From: Armatimonadetes bacterium Uphvl-Ar2
Lineage (GTDB): Bacteria > Armatimonadota > Fimbriimonadia > Fimbriimonadales > Fimbriimonadaceae
Reading direction: 5' to 3'
Length of the DNA: 64,000 nt
NCBI GenBank assembly: GCA_002162095.1
Contig: CP021424.1
Span: 434,001-498,000, forward strand
The translations under genes were made by a program, and so were the position numbers. Positions within the stretch are counted from its first letter, which is position 1, and every line of letters begins with the position of its first letter. The notes beneath the pieces were generated by a model. It was given only the letters and a program-made list of their open reading frames with translations. It was not told where the DNA came from and did no database searches. Below, one piece after another: positions 9,458 through 18,348 of the stretch.

Positions 9458-10570
9458 TTAGGAGGACGAAGTGACCGAACCCAAGGCGATGGGCAGGGCT
9501 TCGAGGAAGCGGCTGACCTCGGCCGGCGTGCCAATGCTCACGCGGATGAACTCCGGCATCCCCACGCCGGTGCCCGGACGCACGATCACACCCTGGCGCA
9601 GTAAGGCTTCGTACACTGCCTTGGCATCCCCCACCTTCACGCAGGCGAAGTTGGCGTAGCTGGGCAGAACTTCCAGCCCCAGCCCGGCCGCCGCCGCGCT
9701 GATACGCGCCAGCCCTTCCTTGTTCACATCCTTGCTGCGTTGCAGGTGGTCGTGATCTTGCAATGCGGCAAGCGCCGCCACTTGGGCGAGCGAGTTCACG
9801 TTAAACGGCTCACGCGCCCGTTCCAGGGCGTCAATCAGCTCCGGCGCGGCCACCAGGTAGCCCAAGCGCAGACCCGCCAGCCCGTAAGCCTTGCTAAAGG
9901 TGCGCATCACCACCACGGGTCGGCCCTCGGCAATCAAGCTCAGGCCATCCGGGTAGCCCGGCACATCGGCGGCGTATTCGCGATAGGCTTCGTCCAGCAC
10001 CAGCGCCGCCCCGGGGGGCATGCGGTCCAACAACCGCGTGACCGTCGCGTGGTCCACCAGGGTGCCGGTGGGGTTGTTGGGGTTAGCCACAAAGACGAGG
10101 CGGGTGTGGGCGTCGCAAGCCTCGGCCATGGCGTCCAGATTCAGTCGCCAATGTTCGTCCACCGCCACCTTAGTCAGTCGGACATCGGAGAGTTGGGCGG
10201 CGGCGTCGTAGCGCACAAAGGAGGGGTCGCCCACCACCACGTTGTCTTGCGGCTGGCCCAAAAACACCAAGCCCAAGAGGTGAATCAGCTCATCGCTCCC
10301 GTTGCCGAAGGCAAGCATATTGGGTTCCACGCCCAGGTGCCGCGCCAGGCCGTGCCGCAGCTCGTGCGCGGAGGCGTCCGGGTAGAGATGCATGTTGCGG
10401 GCCGCATCGGCCACGGCTTGTTGCGCCAAGGGCGAGGGGCCGAGCGGGTTCTCGTTGCTGGCCAGCTTCACCACGTCGGCCAGGCCGAGTTCGCGCTTGA
10501 CCTCATCAATCGGGCGACCCGGCACGTAGGGCCGCATGCGCAACACGTTGGGTCGTAACCGAAAGCTCAT
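9458..10570 (-). CDS. hisC: Histidinol-phosphate aminotransferase
   Basis: A 370-residue class I/II aminotransferase of the HisC type, converting imidazole-acetol phosphate to histidinol phosphate. It has the N-terminal SNENPLGPSP, the PNNPTGT turn, DEAYREYA with the PLP-binding Asp/Tyr, and TFSKAYGLAGLRLGY with the Schiff-base Lys. Arg residues of the phosphate clamp lie near the C-terminus. No other his gene is in the window. It is divergent from the small gene at 10610 across 39 bases. Confidence 0.92.
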   Translation of the reverse strand: MSFRLRPNVLRMRPYVPGRPIDEVKRELGLADVVKLASNENPLGPSPLAQQAVADAARNMHLYPDASAHELRHGLARHLGVEPNMLAFGNGSDELIHLLGLVFLGQPQDNVVVGDPSFVRYDAAAQLSDVRLTKVAVDEHWRLNLDAMAEACDAHTRLVFVANPNNPTGTLVDHATVTRLLDRMPPGAALVLDEAYREYAADVPGYPDGLSLIAEGRPVVVMRTFSKAYGLAGLRLGYLVAAPELIDALERAREPFNVNSLAQVAALAALQDHDHLQRSKDVNKEGLARISAAAAGLGLEVLPSYANFACVKVGDAKAVYEALLRQGVIVRPGTGVGMPEFIRVSIGTPAEVSRFLEALPIALGSVTSSS

Positions 10571-10609
10571 GCATAGAATGGTGGCACACCCAGCAAGTAA
10601 CGTTTAGGA

Positions 10610-10873
10610 ATGGAGCGATCCCGCACTTTCTTCGTTTTGGCCCTGGGCATTGTCATCGGCGGTGGCCTCATGGGCACCCTCGCCCGCGCCGGGGGCGCGG
10701 CGGCTCAGAGCTCGGCCAGCGACCAGCAACTCAAGCGCATTGCGGACAGCCTGGAACGCATGGAGCGCAACGGCGTGACCGTGAAGATGGACAGCAGCAA
10801 CAACAATGTGAAGATGAGCGGCACGATCACCGTCGAGCCGCCCAGCTTTGGCTTCCGGATTCGGAATGACTAA
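10610..10873 (+). CDS. Small membrane-anchored protein of unknown function
   Basis: An 87-residue protein with one N-terminal hydrophobic helix (about residues 7-27, ending near ARAGGAAAQ), then a short helical stretch rich in Arg and Glu and a polar beta-like tail. The family was not recognised. The coding case rests on a clean signal or anchor segment, a TAACGT box with a six-base spacer, an AGGA just before ATG, and end-to-end packing: its TAA directly abuts the stop codon of the convergent phosphorylase gene. Confidence 0.7.
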   Translation: MERSRTFFVLALGIVIGGGLMGTLARAGGAAAQSSASDQQLKRIADSLERMERNGVTVKMDSSNNNVKMSGTITVEPPSFGFRIRND

Positions 10874-12163
10874 TCAGCTCTCATCCAGGAACAAGGGGCG
10901 AGGGGCAACATCCCCTTCTCCCACCTGGATGGCCTGGCGGAGCATGGCCTCGGCGGCATCGGCATCCACCTCGCTCGCCGCGTGGATGGTGACGAGGGGC
11001 TCCCCGGCTTGCACCCGGGTGCCAACCGCCACGTGCACAGTAGCGCCCACGCTCGGGTCGATGGTGTCCTCTTTAGTGCGGCGGCCCGCGCCAAGATTGA
11101 GCACGGCATGCCCCACCCCGTGCGCCGAAACCTCCTCCACCGTGCCCGCTCGCTCGGCCACCATGGTGCGCTGCACTGGGGCCACCGCCCAGTCTTCGCC
11201 CTCAAAAACGGACCCATCGCCGCCTTGCTCGGCAAACCACTGGCGCATCACCTCCGCCGCGCGGCCACTGGCAATGGCCGCTGCCGGGTCGGCGTCAATG
11301 CCGGCCACGGCCAGGCTATCCCGCGCGAACTCCAGCAGCAGATCCCGGAATCGCGCCTCGGTCGGGCTCAATTCGGCACCCTGCACCACGCGGATGGCCT
11401 CCTTCACTTCCAGCGCGTTGCCCACGGCCGCCCCCAGGGGCTGGTCCATGTCCGTCACGCGCGCCACCACGCGCAGGCCCGCCGCTTCCCCGGTCTGCAC
11501 CAGGCTATGGCGAAGGGTTTGGGCGGCCTGGAGGTCGCTCATAAAGGCGCCGCTACCGCACTTCACATCCAGCACCACGCACTCGGCCCCGGCGGCAATC
11601 TTCTTGCTGAGGATGCTGGCGGTGATGAGCGGGACATTGGCCACCGTGCCCGTCACATCGCGCAGGGCATAGAGCGCCTTGTCGGCGGGGGCCAGGCGGG
11701 GGGTTTGCCCGCTCAGGGCCAGGCCGGTGCGCCGGGCGAGGTCCAGCATGGCTTCGGGTTCCAAATCGGTACGGAAACCCGGCACCGCTTCCAGCTTGTC
11801 AATGGTGCCACCGGTCATCCCCAGGCCGCGCCCGGACATCTTCACCACCGTCATGCCGCAGGCCACCAGGATGGGCAGGAGGGCAATCGTGGTCTTATCG
11901 CCCACGCCGCCGGTGCTGTGCTTATCGAACCATGGATGCGGCAGGCCGGATCGGTCGAGCACTTCCCCGCTCTGCGCCATGGCGAGGGTGAGTTCGGCCG
12001 TCTCTTGGGTGTTCAGCGGGTTCAAGAAAGCCGCCATCAGCCACGCCGCGAGTTGGTAATCCGGCACCGAGCCATCCGCTGCGCCTTGGGCCACTGCCGC
12101 GAGGTCGCCAGGCAAAGAGGCCAGCCCATCGCGCCGGCGGGCAATGATTTCGACAAAGTTCAT
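10874..12163 (-). CDS. deoA: Pyrimidine-nucleoside/thymidine phosphorylase
   Basis: A 429-residue nucleoside phosphorylase, cleaving thymidine or uridine with phosphate to base plus (deoxy)ribose-1-phosphate. The signature KHSTGGVGDKTTI (about residues 80-92) binds phosphate. MSGRGLGMTGGTIDKLE follows, and the C-terminal alpha/beta domain is complete. The length fits the pyrimidine-nucleoside phosphorylase (Pdp) group as well as DeoA. Its ATG overlaps the mtnA stop by four bases, indicating a coupled salvage operon. Confidence 0.92.
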   Translation of the reverse strand: MNFVEIIARRRDGLASLPGDLAAVAQGAADGSVPDYQLAAWLMAAFLNPLNTQETAELTLAMAQSGEVLDRSGLPHPWFDKHSTGGVGDKTTIALLPILVACGMTVVKMSGRGLGMTGGTIDKLEAVPGFRTDLEPEAMLDLARRTGLALSGQTPRLAPADKALYALRDVTGTVANVPLITASILSKKIAAGAECVVLDVKCGSGAFMSDLQAAQTLRHSLVQTGEAAGLRVVARVTDMDQPLGAAVGNALEVKEAIRVVQGAELSPTEARFRDLLLEFARDSLAVAGIDADPAAAIASGRAAEVMRQWFAEQGGDGSVFEGEDWAVAPVQRTMVAERAGTVEEVSAHGVGHAVLNLGAGRRTKEDTIDPSVGATVHVAVGTRVQAGEPLVTIHAASEVDADAAEAMLRQAIQVGEGDVAPRPLFLDES

Positions 12164-13137
12164 GCGAGGTCCGCCGCCGTGAAGACGTAGGGCGGGCGGT
12201 GCAGGCCGCGCTCGGTGATGATGCCGGTGATGAACTCGTGCGGGGTCACATCAAAGGCGGGGTTGAAAACCGGGCACCCCTCAGGGGCAATGCGCACGCC
12301 TTCAATCTCGGTGATCTCCTCCGCCGCGCGCTCCTCAATCGGGATATCGCGGCCGTGCAGAGTTTGGGGGTCAATCGTCGAACTCGGCGCGACCACGTAG
12401 AACGGCACGCCAAAGCGCTCCGCCGCCACCGCCAGCATAAAGGTGCCGATCTTGTTGGCGGTGTCGCCATTGGCGGCAATTCGGTCCGCCCCGACGAAAA
12501 TCGCGTCGATCTCGCCCCGGGCCAGGATGCTGGTGGCGGCGCTATCCACGATCATTTGGAACGGGATGCCCTCTTCCATGAGCTCCCACGCCGTGAGGCG
12601 CAAACCCTGCATGCGGGGGCGGGTTTCGCAGGCGTAAACGTGGCGGATGCGCCCGTTTTCGTAGGCGGTGCGGATGACGCCCAAGGCCGTGCCCCACCCG
12701 CTGGTCGCAATGCCCCCGGTGTTGCAGATCGTCAGCACGTTGGCCGATTCGGGGAGGCAATCGAGCCCCCAGCGGCCCATCGCCTGGTTCATAGCGCGGT
12801 CCTCTTCCTCGATCGCGACGGCCTCTTGCAAGAGCGCCGGCGCATCCCACGGAACGCGAGCCATGCGATCCAGCGCCCAAAACAGGTTTACCGCCGTGGG
12901 GCGGCTCGCGCGGAGAAGCGCATCGGCGGCGGCCCGATCGTGGCCTCGCTGCGCGGCCAGCACCAAACCGTAAGCGGCGGCCATGCCAATCGCGGGGGCG
13001 CCCCGCACGGCCATATCCACAATCGCCTCGGCGACTTGCTCTACGGTTTCCAGCTGCAGCCACACCTCTTGGCCGGGCAAATGCCTTTGGTCCAGCAGAA
13101 GCAAGTGATCCGATTTCCACTCAAACGGCCGCAACAT
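12160..13137 (-). CDS. mtnA: S-methyl-5-thioribose-1-phosphate isomerase
   Basis: A 325-residue isomerase of the methionine salvage pathway, converting methylthioribose-1-P to methylthioribulose-1-P. Seen are MAVRGAPAIGMAAAYG near residue 45, the catalytic Cys region ICNTGGIATSGWGTALG, the ETRPRMQGLRLTAWEL block, and GADRIAANGDTANKIGT with the catalytic Asp. The start is set at ATG 13137, where homology to MtnA begins; a much longer in-frame extension runs antisense through scoA and is spurious. The end overlaps the next gene in an ATGA. Confidence 0.93.
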   Translation of the reverse strand: MLRPFEWKSDHLLLLDQRHLPGQEVWLQLETVEQVAEAIVDMAVRGAPAIGMAAAYGLVLAAQRGHDRAAADALLRASRPTAVNLFWALDRMARVPWDAPALLQEAVAIEEEDRAMNQAMGRWGLDCLPESANVLTICNTGGIATSGWGTALGVIRTAYENGRIRHVYACETRPRMQGLRLTAWELMEEGIPFQMIVDSAATSILARGEIDAIFVGADRIAANGDTANKIGTFMLAVAAERFGVPFYVVAPSSTIDPQTLHGRDIPIEERAAEEITEIEGVRIAPEGCPVFNPAFDVTPHEFITGIITERGLHRPPYVFTAADLA

Positions 13138-13194
13138 GTCCTCTGGGATACCGCGCGGGACCTCCCCGGGTGCGGGACGTAGAATAGAGAACCC

Positions 13195-13551
13195 ATGAGC
13201 GTGGTGATTTACGAGCGGAACTTGATGTGGGGCGTGCGCCTGCGCAACGCGTTGGCGACCCTGGGGGTGCCCGTGTCCGTGCGCGACCACCACCAGCCCG
13301 AACCCGCCGTGGTGGCCATTGTCAACCTGGGCGATGCCCCGGAGGCCCTGGCGCCGCTCATCCAAGCTCTGAAGGCGCAGGGAACCTACGTGCTGGGCCA
13401 CGCGGGGCACAAGGAGAAGCCCCTGCACAAGTTGGGTAACGAATGGGGCTGCCACTACGTGGCGACCAACAGCGAGATTGCCAACAAGCTGCCGAAGCTC
13501 TTGGCCCAGGTGCCGGCGCTGGCGATTTCCCTGCCCGCCGCAACGGAGTAA
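13195..13551 (+). CDS. Conserved-looking hypothetical protein, receiver-like fold
   Basis: A 118-residue protein alternating short hydrophobic strands and helices (VVIYERN, VPVSVRD, VVAIVNLG, TYVLGHAG, CHYVAT), reminiscent of a CheY/Rossmann-type fold but without a recognisable phospho-acceptor set. The family was not identified. ATG lies nine bases after TAGAAT. It ends ten bases before scoA, so it is probably co-transcribed with it. Confidence 0.7.
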   Translation: MSVVIYERNLMWGVRLRNALATLGVPVSVRDHHQPEPAVVAIVNLGDAPEALAPLIQALKAQGTYVLGHAGHKEKPLHKLGNEWGCHYVATNSEIANKLPKLLAQVPALAISLPAATE

Positions 13552-13560
13552 GATCAGAGC

Positions 13561-14265
13561 ATGGACAAGGTCGTTGCGAGCGCCGCCGAGGCCCTGCAGG
13601 GCTACCTTTTTGACGGCATGACCATCATGGCCGGGGGCTTCGGGCTCTGCGGCATCCCCGAGCACCTGATTCTTGCGCTGCGCGATTCCGGCGTGAAGGA
13701 CATCACGGTGGTGAGCAACAACTGCGGGGTGGACGACTTTGGCATGGGCCTGCTGCTGCAAACCCGCCAGATCAAAAAGATGATCAGCTCGTACGTGGGC
13801 GAAAACGCGGAGTTTGAGCGGCAGTTTTTGAGCGGCGAACTGGAGCTTGAGTTCAACCCGCAGGGCACGCTGGCCGAGCGGATCCGGGCCGGCGGTGCGG
13901 GCATTCCCGCGTTTTATGTGAAGACCGGGGTGGGCACGCTGGTGGCCGAAGGCAAGGAAACGCGCGAGTTCAACGGTGAAACCTACGTGATGGAAACCGC
14001 CCTGCGCGCGGACCTCTCGATTGTGAAGGCGCAGCGCGGCGACCGCTGGGGGAACCTGCAGTTCCGGCGCACGGCGCGCAACTTCAACCCGATGATGGCG
14101 ACGGCGGGCAAGGTCTGCATCGCCGAGGTGGAAGAGTTGGTGGAGATCGGTCAGCTGGATGCGGACCAGATTCATACGCCCGGGGTGTTTGTGGACCGAA
14201 TTCTGCGCGGCACGGCGTACGAGAAGCGGATCGAACGCCGCACGGTCACGGCCCGCAACGGCTGA
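13561..14265 (+). CDS. scoA: 3-oxoacid CoA-transferase subunit A
   Basis: A 234-residue alpha subunit of a family I CoA-transferase (succinyl-CoA:3-ketoacid type). It shows [17 protein letters not shown] at residues 19-35, [11 protein letters not shown], and [14 protein letters not shown] near residue 165. It transfers CoA between succinyl-CoA and acetoacetate in ketone-body use. It needs the beta subunit, which is encoded 2.4 kb downstream on the same strand rather than next to it. Confidence 0.93.
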   Translation: MDKVVASAAEALQGYLFDGMTIMAGGFGLCGIPEHLILALRDSGVKDITVVSNNCGVDDFGMGLLLQTRQIKKMISSYVGENAEFERQFLSGELELEFNPQGTLAERIRAGGAGIPAFYVKTGVGTLVAEGKETREFNGETYVMETALRADLSIVKAQRGDRWGNLQFRRTARNFNPMMATAGKVCIAEVEELVEIGQLDADQIHTPGVFVDRILRGTAYEKRIERRTVTARNG

Positions 14266-14355
14266 GCCTTTGGCTCCGTTTCTTCATTGAGGCCGAGCCA
14301 TCGGAAGGGCTGGAGCACAATTGATTCATCGCCATAGGGTCCAGCCTGAACTTGC

Positions 14356-15081
14356 ATGAGTTTTCTTGAACTCGAATCGTCCGGTGGCATCTTCCTGGTC
14401 GGCCTCCTAGCCACGATTCTGGTGATGACGGGCATGGCCATTTTGGGCACGAAGATCGGCGTCTCACAGAGGGTTGGCTACTACTTTCGTGAGATGACGC
14501 ACCTGGGCCACTTAAGTGCGCTTGTGTATTTTGCTGCCGTCCTCTTCTTCCCTTGGCAGTTTCCTTACCAGGCGTTACTGGCTTGCTTCGTCCTCGCGTA
14601 TGGTCTCGTAAGAATCTCCCTCGACGATGCCAAGAACTGGAAACACGATAAGGAACAGTCCCTCATTCCCCACGATCAACTCGAAAAGCTCTCCGAGCGG
14701 GGACGCACCTGGCCCAATCGCATGTTCCTCTTTGGAACTGACCGCGAGAAGATCCAGCGAATCAATGTCCACCACCGCCAGCTTGAGGCTATTTCCAAGA
14801 GAATAGAAGACGAGTTCGTCTTCTATGAGGTTGAGCCAGGCAAGTGTTACTGCGAGTCGAGTGCCGGCCTCGCTGCAATGTCAACCCGGGCGATCGTCTG
14901 GAAGGATCGAGTTCTCTACGATCAACTGCGCCCTTACTTTTTGAAACGCCAACTCATTCCGGATGAAGGACTTGAGTTTTTGGAACAGCGCGGGAGTCCA
15001 GAACTCTTCAAAGAAGTCATGGCCGCGGCCGAGGAAGGCCGCGAACTTGCCCTCCTTTTCAGGTGCCAAGATGGCCGCTAA
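14356..15081 (+). CDS. Membrane protein of unknown function
   Basis: A 241-residue protein with two or three N-terminal hydrophobic helices (about residues 10-32, 55-72 and 75-90) and a charged cytoplasmic-looking C-terminal domain of about 150 residues rich in Glu, Arg and Lys. No family was recognised. The gene sits between scoA and scoB and is somewhat less GC-rich at third codon positions than its neighbours, which would fit a later insertion. Confidence 0.7.
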   Translation: MSFLELESSGGIFLVGLLATILVMTGMAILGTKIGVSQRVGYYFREMTHLGHLSALVYFAAVLFFPWQFPYQALLACFVLAYGLVRISLDDAKNWKHDKEQSLIPHDQLEKLSERGRTWPNRMFLFGTDREKIQRINVHHRQLEAISKRIEDEFVFYEVEPGKCYCESSAGLAAMSTRAIVWKDRVLYDQLRPYFLKRQLIPDEGLEFLEQRGSPELFKEVMAAAEEGRELALLFRCQDGR

Positions 15082-15098
15082 TCGAAGCCCAACAACCC

Positions 15099-15929
15099 TC
15101 AGCGGCGCGAGCCGATGATATAGCGCCCATCCGGCCCTACCGCCACAATCGGCAGGGTCCGCGTGGTCTCAAAGAGCTCATAGGCGGGTTCAATCTCCCG
15201 CCAGAACGCGCGGTGCTCGGGGTGCCGTTCCATCAGGTCATCCCACGCGGCCGTCCCCGGTCGGGCCGGGAAGATATGCACCGGAATCTGCCGCTGCCCC
15301 GCCGTCCGCGCGCCGTCGGCCAGCACATAAATGAACTCAATCACGGGGTCCGTCATGGCCAGGCAGCCAATGCTCACCGCCCGCCCGTGGATAAAGATGT
15401 CGCTGCCCGGTCGGTCGCGATCGCTCCGCACCCGGTCGCTCTCGTTCGGATAGTTCAGCCCCAAAGACAAATGAAAGCTCGACTGCGGATTGAATCGGTC
15501 GATGTGATAAATCCCTTCGGGCACCTGCCGGTCGCCTTCGCGGCGCTTCGGCCCCGGACCGCCGCTGGCCGCCGCCACCGGGTAGGTCTTGATCAAAGCC
15601 AGCCCGCCCGGGCTATCCCCGGCCCAGAGTTCTAGCTCCCGCTCCGCCTTGAACGCGCGGAAGAACACAAACGCTGCCGGGGAGGAAACCCCCTTCGCGG
15701 CCAAGGCCTCCCGCACGTCGTCCCCCATGCGCTCTCGCGCCCGGGCCACGCGGTCCCCGGATTCGTGGTACTCAACGGGCGGGGTGGTGAGGGCATCAGA
15801 CATGACGGCTTCGGAAGGCGCACTCGCAAGAGGTTCGGGAGCCGCGGCGCGGCACCCCGACCCCAGAACCGCCAGCGCGATTAGCGCGCCAGCCCCACTT
15901 CTTTCAAGAATGCGGTGGTGGTTTCCCAA
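15099..15929 (-). CDS. L,D-transpeptidase (YkuD-like) lipoprotein
   Basis: A 276-residue putative lipoprotein, with a hydrophobic N-terminus ending in lipobox LGSGC near residue 26. The catalytic region reads FIHGRAVSIGCLAM, matching the HGxxxSxGC signature whose Cys is the nucleophile. YkuD enzymes cross-link peptidoglycan or attach proteins to it. The start overlaps the end of the upstream hydrolase gene by 49 bases; a later start is possible but would remove the signal sequence. Confidence 0.82.
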   Translation of the reverse strand: MGNHHRILERSGAGALIALAVLGSGCRAAAPEPLASAPSEAVMSDALTTPPVEYHESGDRVARARERMGDDVREALAAKGVSSPAAFVFFRAFKAERELELWAGDSPGGLALIKTYPVAAASGGPGPKRREGDRQVPEGIYHIDRFNPQSSFHLSLGLNYPNESDRVRSDRDRPGSDIFIHGRAVSIGCLAMTDPVIEFIYVLADGARTAGQRQIPVHIFPARPGTAAWDDLMERHPEHRAFWREIEPAYELFETTRTLPIVAVGPDGRYIIGSRR

Positions 15930-16621
15930 CTTCGCTTGTCCGCCTGCTCATTGTAGCTGGGGCCGCCAATGACCGTGAAGGGGTGGACGGCCAGGTTGTA
16001 AATCACCATGCGGTAGTCAGCCTTGGCCGCCGTCATCTCGGCGAGGAATCCCACCAGTTGATCCTTCGGCACCGCCGGGTCGTCAGCCGCGTGGTGCAGC
16101 ATGATCTTGGTGCCGATGGTGCCCGCGGCGGGGATCGGGGCGCTCAGCCCGCCGTGGAACGAGACCACGGCCTTCACGTCCGCGCCCATGCGGGCCATCT
16201 CCAACACGGCCGTGCCACCGAAGCAGTAACCCATCGCCCCGATGCTATTGGCGTCCACATCGCCCCGGGCCTTCACGGCATCCACGGCGGCTTGCAGGCG
16301 CTTGCGAAACAGCGCGTTGTCACTGTAATACTTCCGCGCTTCAGCCCCGTTTTCGGCGGGCGTCGTCGGTCGCGCGCCGGCGTAGATGTCGGCCACCAGG
16401 GCGCCCATGCCCCACTGCTCGGCCACCATGCGGGCGCGGGTGAGTTCGTAACTGTCCGGGCCGTTCCAGTCGTGGACGATGATCATCACGGGCACGATGT
16501 TGCGGGTAGCGGGGCGAACAAAAATGCCTTTGCACTCCGCGCCGTCGGCGTCTTTGTAGGTCAGCGGAGTTTCAATCGGTGGCACCATGGCGAGGGCGGC
16601 GACAAACGGAAGAAGAGTCAC
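15881..16621 (-). CDS. Dienelactone hydrolase family protein
   Basis: An alpha/beta hydrolase of the dienelactone hydrolase type, about 246 residues from GTG 16621. The nucleophile elbow GYCFGG carries Cys, as in DLH. The acid is in HHAADDPAVP, and the catalytic His is expected in NLAVHPFTV. GTG at 16621 gives a short hydrophobic leader (LLPFVAALA), consistent with export; ATG at 16588 would give a cytoplasmic form. It is divergent from scoB, 36 bases away. Confidence 0.85.
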   Translation of the reverse strand: MTLLPFVAALAMVPPIETPLTYKDADGAECKGIFVRPATRNIVPVMIIVHDWNGPDSYELTRARMVAEQWGMGALVADIYAGARPTTPAENGAEARKYYSDNALFRKRLQAAVDAVKARGDVDANSIGAMGYCFGGTAVLEMARMGADVKAVVSFHGGLSAPIPAAGTIGTKIMLHHAADDPAVPKDQLVGFLAEMTAAKADYRMVIYNLAVHPFTVIGGPSYNEQADKRSWETTTAFLKEVGLAR

Positions 16622-16657
16622 AAAGGGTTCTACGCCCGGCTGGGGTAAGTTTTCGTC

Positions 16658-17317
16658 ATGCCCCTCACCCGCGACGAACTGGCCAAGCGCGCCGCCCAAG
16701 AGCTCCGCGATGGATACTATGTGAACCTGGGGATCGGGATCCCGACCCTGGTGGCCAACTTCATCCCCGAGGGGGTGGAAGTGGTGCTGCAGAGCGAAAA
16801 CGGGATGCTGGGCATGGGGCCGTTCCCGTTTGAAGGCGAAGAAGACCCCGACCTAATCAACGCGGGCAAGCAGACGATCACCGAGATTCCGGGCACGGCG
16901 TACTTCTCTAGCGCTGAGAGCTTCGCCATGATTCGCGGCGGCCACATTCAGCTCAGCATCCTGGGCGCGATGGAAGTGAGCGAAAAGGGCGACCTGGCCA
17001 ACTGGATGATCCCCGGCAAGATGGTGAAAGGCATGGGCGGCGCCATGGATCTGGTGGCGGGCGTGCCGCGCGTGGTGGTGGTGATGGAGCACACCAACAA
17101 GGCCGGCGAAAGCAAGATTCTGCCGAAGTGCGACCTGCCCTTAACAGGCCAAGCCTGCGTGGATTTGATCATCACGGATTTGGCGGTGTTTGATGTGGCG
17201 CGGGGCCAGGGTCTGACCCTGATCGAACTCGCCGAGGGCGTAACAGAAGAGGAAGTGCGCAGCAAGACGGCCGCAAACTACACCGTATCGCCGAACCTCA
17301 AGACGATTTTCGCTTAA
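16658..17317 (+). CDS. scoB: 3-oxoacid CoA-transferase subunit B
   Basis: A 219-residue beta subunit. The catalytic Glu lies in [10 protein letters not shown] (about residues 47-56). [13 protein letters not shown] and [10 protein letters not shown] are further family blocks. It pairs with scoA at 13561. The own-promoter evidence is TAAGTT six bases before ATG with no Shine-Dalgarno, which would allow it to be expressed independently of scoA. Confidence 0.93.
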   Translation: MPLTRDELAKRAAQELRDGYYVNLGIGIPTLVANFIPEGVEVVLQSENGMLGMGPFPFEGEEDPDLINAGKQTITEIPGTAYFSSAESFAMIRGGHIQLSILGAMEVSEKGDLANWMIPGKMVKGMGGAMDLVAGVPRVVVVMEHTNKAGESKILPKCDLPLTGQACVDLIITDLAVFDVARGQGLTLIELAEGVTEEEVRSKTAANYTVSPNLKTIFA

Positions 17318-17320
17318 GGC

Positions 17321-18319
17321 TCAGGCCTGCGCGCGGCGCATCACCCACAGCAATGCGGGGGCGCCGAGAAGGGCGGTGACGATCCCGACCGGCACCTCGA
17401 GGCCGGGGCGAATGCGTTGCGCCAGCAGGTCGGCCAGCACCAGCAACGCGCCCCCATAAAGCGCGCCCCCCAGGATGCGCGTCCGTGCCCTTCCCCCTAG
17501 GGTCAGCGCCGCCAAATGCGGCCCCACCAAGCCGAGGAAGCCGATAATGCCAGCCGTACCCACCGCCGCCGCCGTTGCCAGCGCCGCCAGCAACAGCACA
17601 ACCTGCCGATAGCGTCCGGCGGCCAAGCCGGTCGTGAGGGCGACATCATCGCCCAGGGCCATCACGTCCATCGGTCGCCCCAGAGCCAGCAGCCCGACCA
17701 GGCACCCCAGAGAGATCACCGCCAGCACCCCCACCCGCGCCCACTCGATGTTGGCGAGGCTTCCCAGTAGCCACATCAGGATTCGTCCGGCGTCCTGCCC
17801 CGCCAGGCTCAAATTCAGCGTGGTGAGGGCGCTCAATAAGGCCCCGATCACTACCCCGGCCACCAGCAGCCGCTCGGTGCGGCCCGCCGCCCGCCGCCCT
17901 ACCAGCAGAAGGGCCAGCACCAGCGCCCCTACCCCTCCCGCCGTGGCCAGGCCCATGAGAACGAGACCCGACCAACCGAGGAGGATGCCGAGGGTGCCGG
18001 CCGCCGCCGCGCCCCCGCTGACGCCCAACACAAAGGGCTCGGCCAGGGGGTTGCGCAAAGTGACCTGCAGAGCCGCGCCCGCCGCCCCCAGTGCCATGCC
18101 CACCAGCAGGCCGGCCAGCCCCCGGGGCATGCGGATTTGCCAAAGAACCGTGGCCACCGTGTCATCGCCGATGCCGTTCGGACCCCGCTGGAGAGCCGCG
18201 AAAAACTCGGACGAAGTCATTGCCAATGACCCGCCCCAGGCCAGATGCAGACCCATGGCCAAGAGGGTGAAAAGCAGGAGTCCGGCCCAAGGGCTCAACC
18301 GTGCCGGACGGGGGTTCAC
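17321..18319 (-). CDS. FecCD/BtuC-type ABC transporter permease
   Basis: About 332 residues with roughly ten hydrophobic helices. The signature of iron-siderophore and cobalamin permeases is present: RMPRGLAGLLVGMALGAAGAALQ followed by NPLAEPFVLGVSGGA. It would form the membrane channel of a BtuCD-F type importer, but neither the ATPase nor the binding protein is adjacent. GTG 18319 is preferred over an upstream TTG (18340), because the former leaves room for the divergent promoter. Confidence 0.88.
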   Translation of the reverse strand: MNPRPARLSPWAGLLLFTLLAMGLHLAWGGSLAMTSSEFFAALQRGPNGIGDDTVATVLWQIRMPRGLAGLLVGMALGAAGAALQVTLRNPLAEPFVLGVSGGAAAAGTLGILLGWSGLVLMGLATAGGVGALVLALLLVGRRAAGRTERLLVAGVVIGALLSALTTLNLSLAGQDAGRILMWLLGSLANIEWARVGVLAVISLGCLVGLLALGRPMDVMALGDDVALTTGLAAGRYRQVVLLLAALATAAAVGTAGIIGFLGLVGPHLAALTLGGRARTRILGGALYGGALLVLADLLAQRIRPGLEVPVGIVTALLGAPALLWVMRRAQA

Positions 18320-18348
18320 GTGAGCAGGATACCGGTACAATCGGATTC

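Noticed and set aside
13138-14175. Long in-frame N-terminal extension of mtnA (total 671 codons)
   Set aside because: It runs antisense through scoA and the 13195 gene, and the extra sequence has no family features. MtnA homology begins at 13137.
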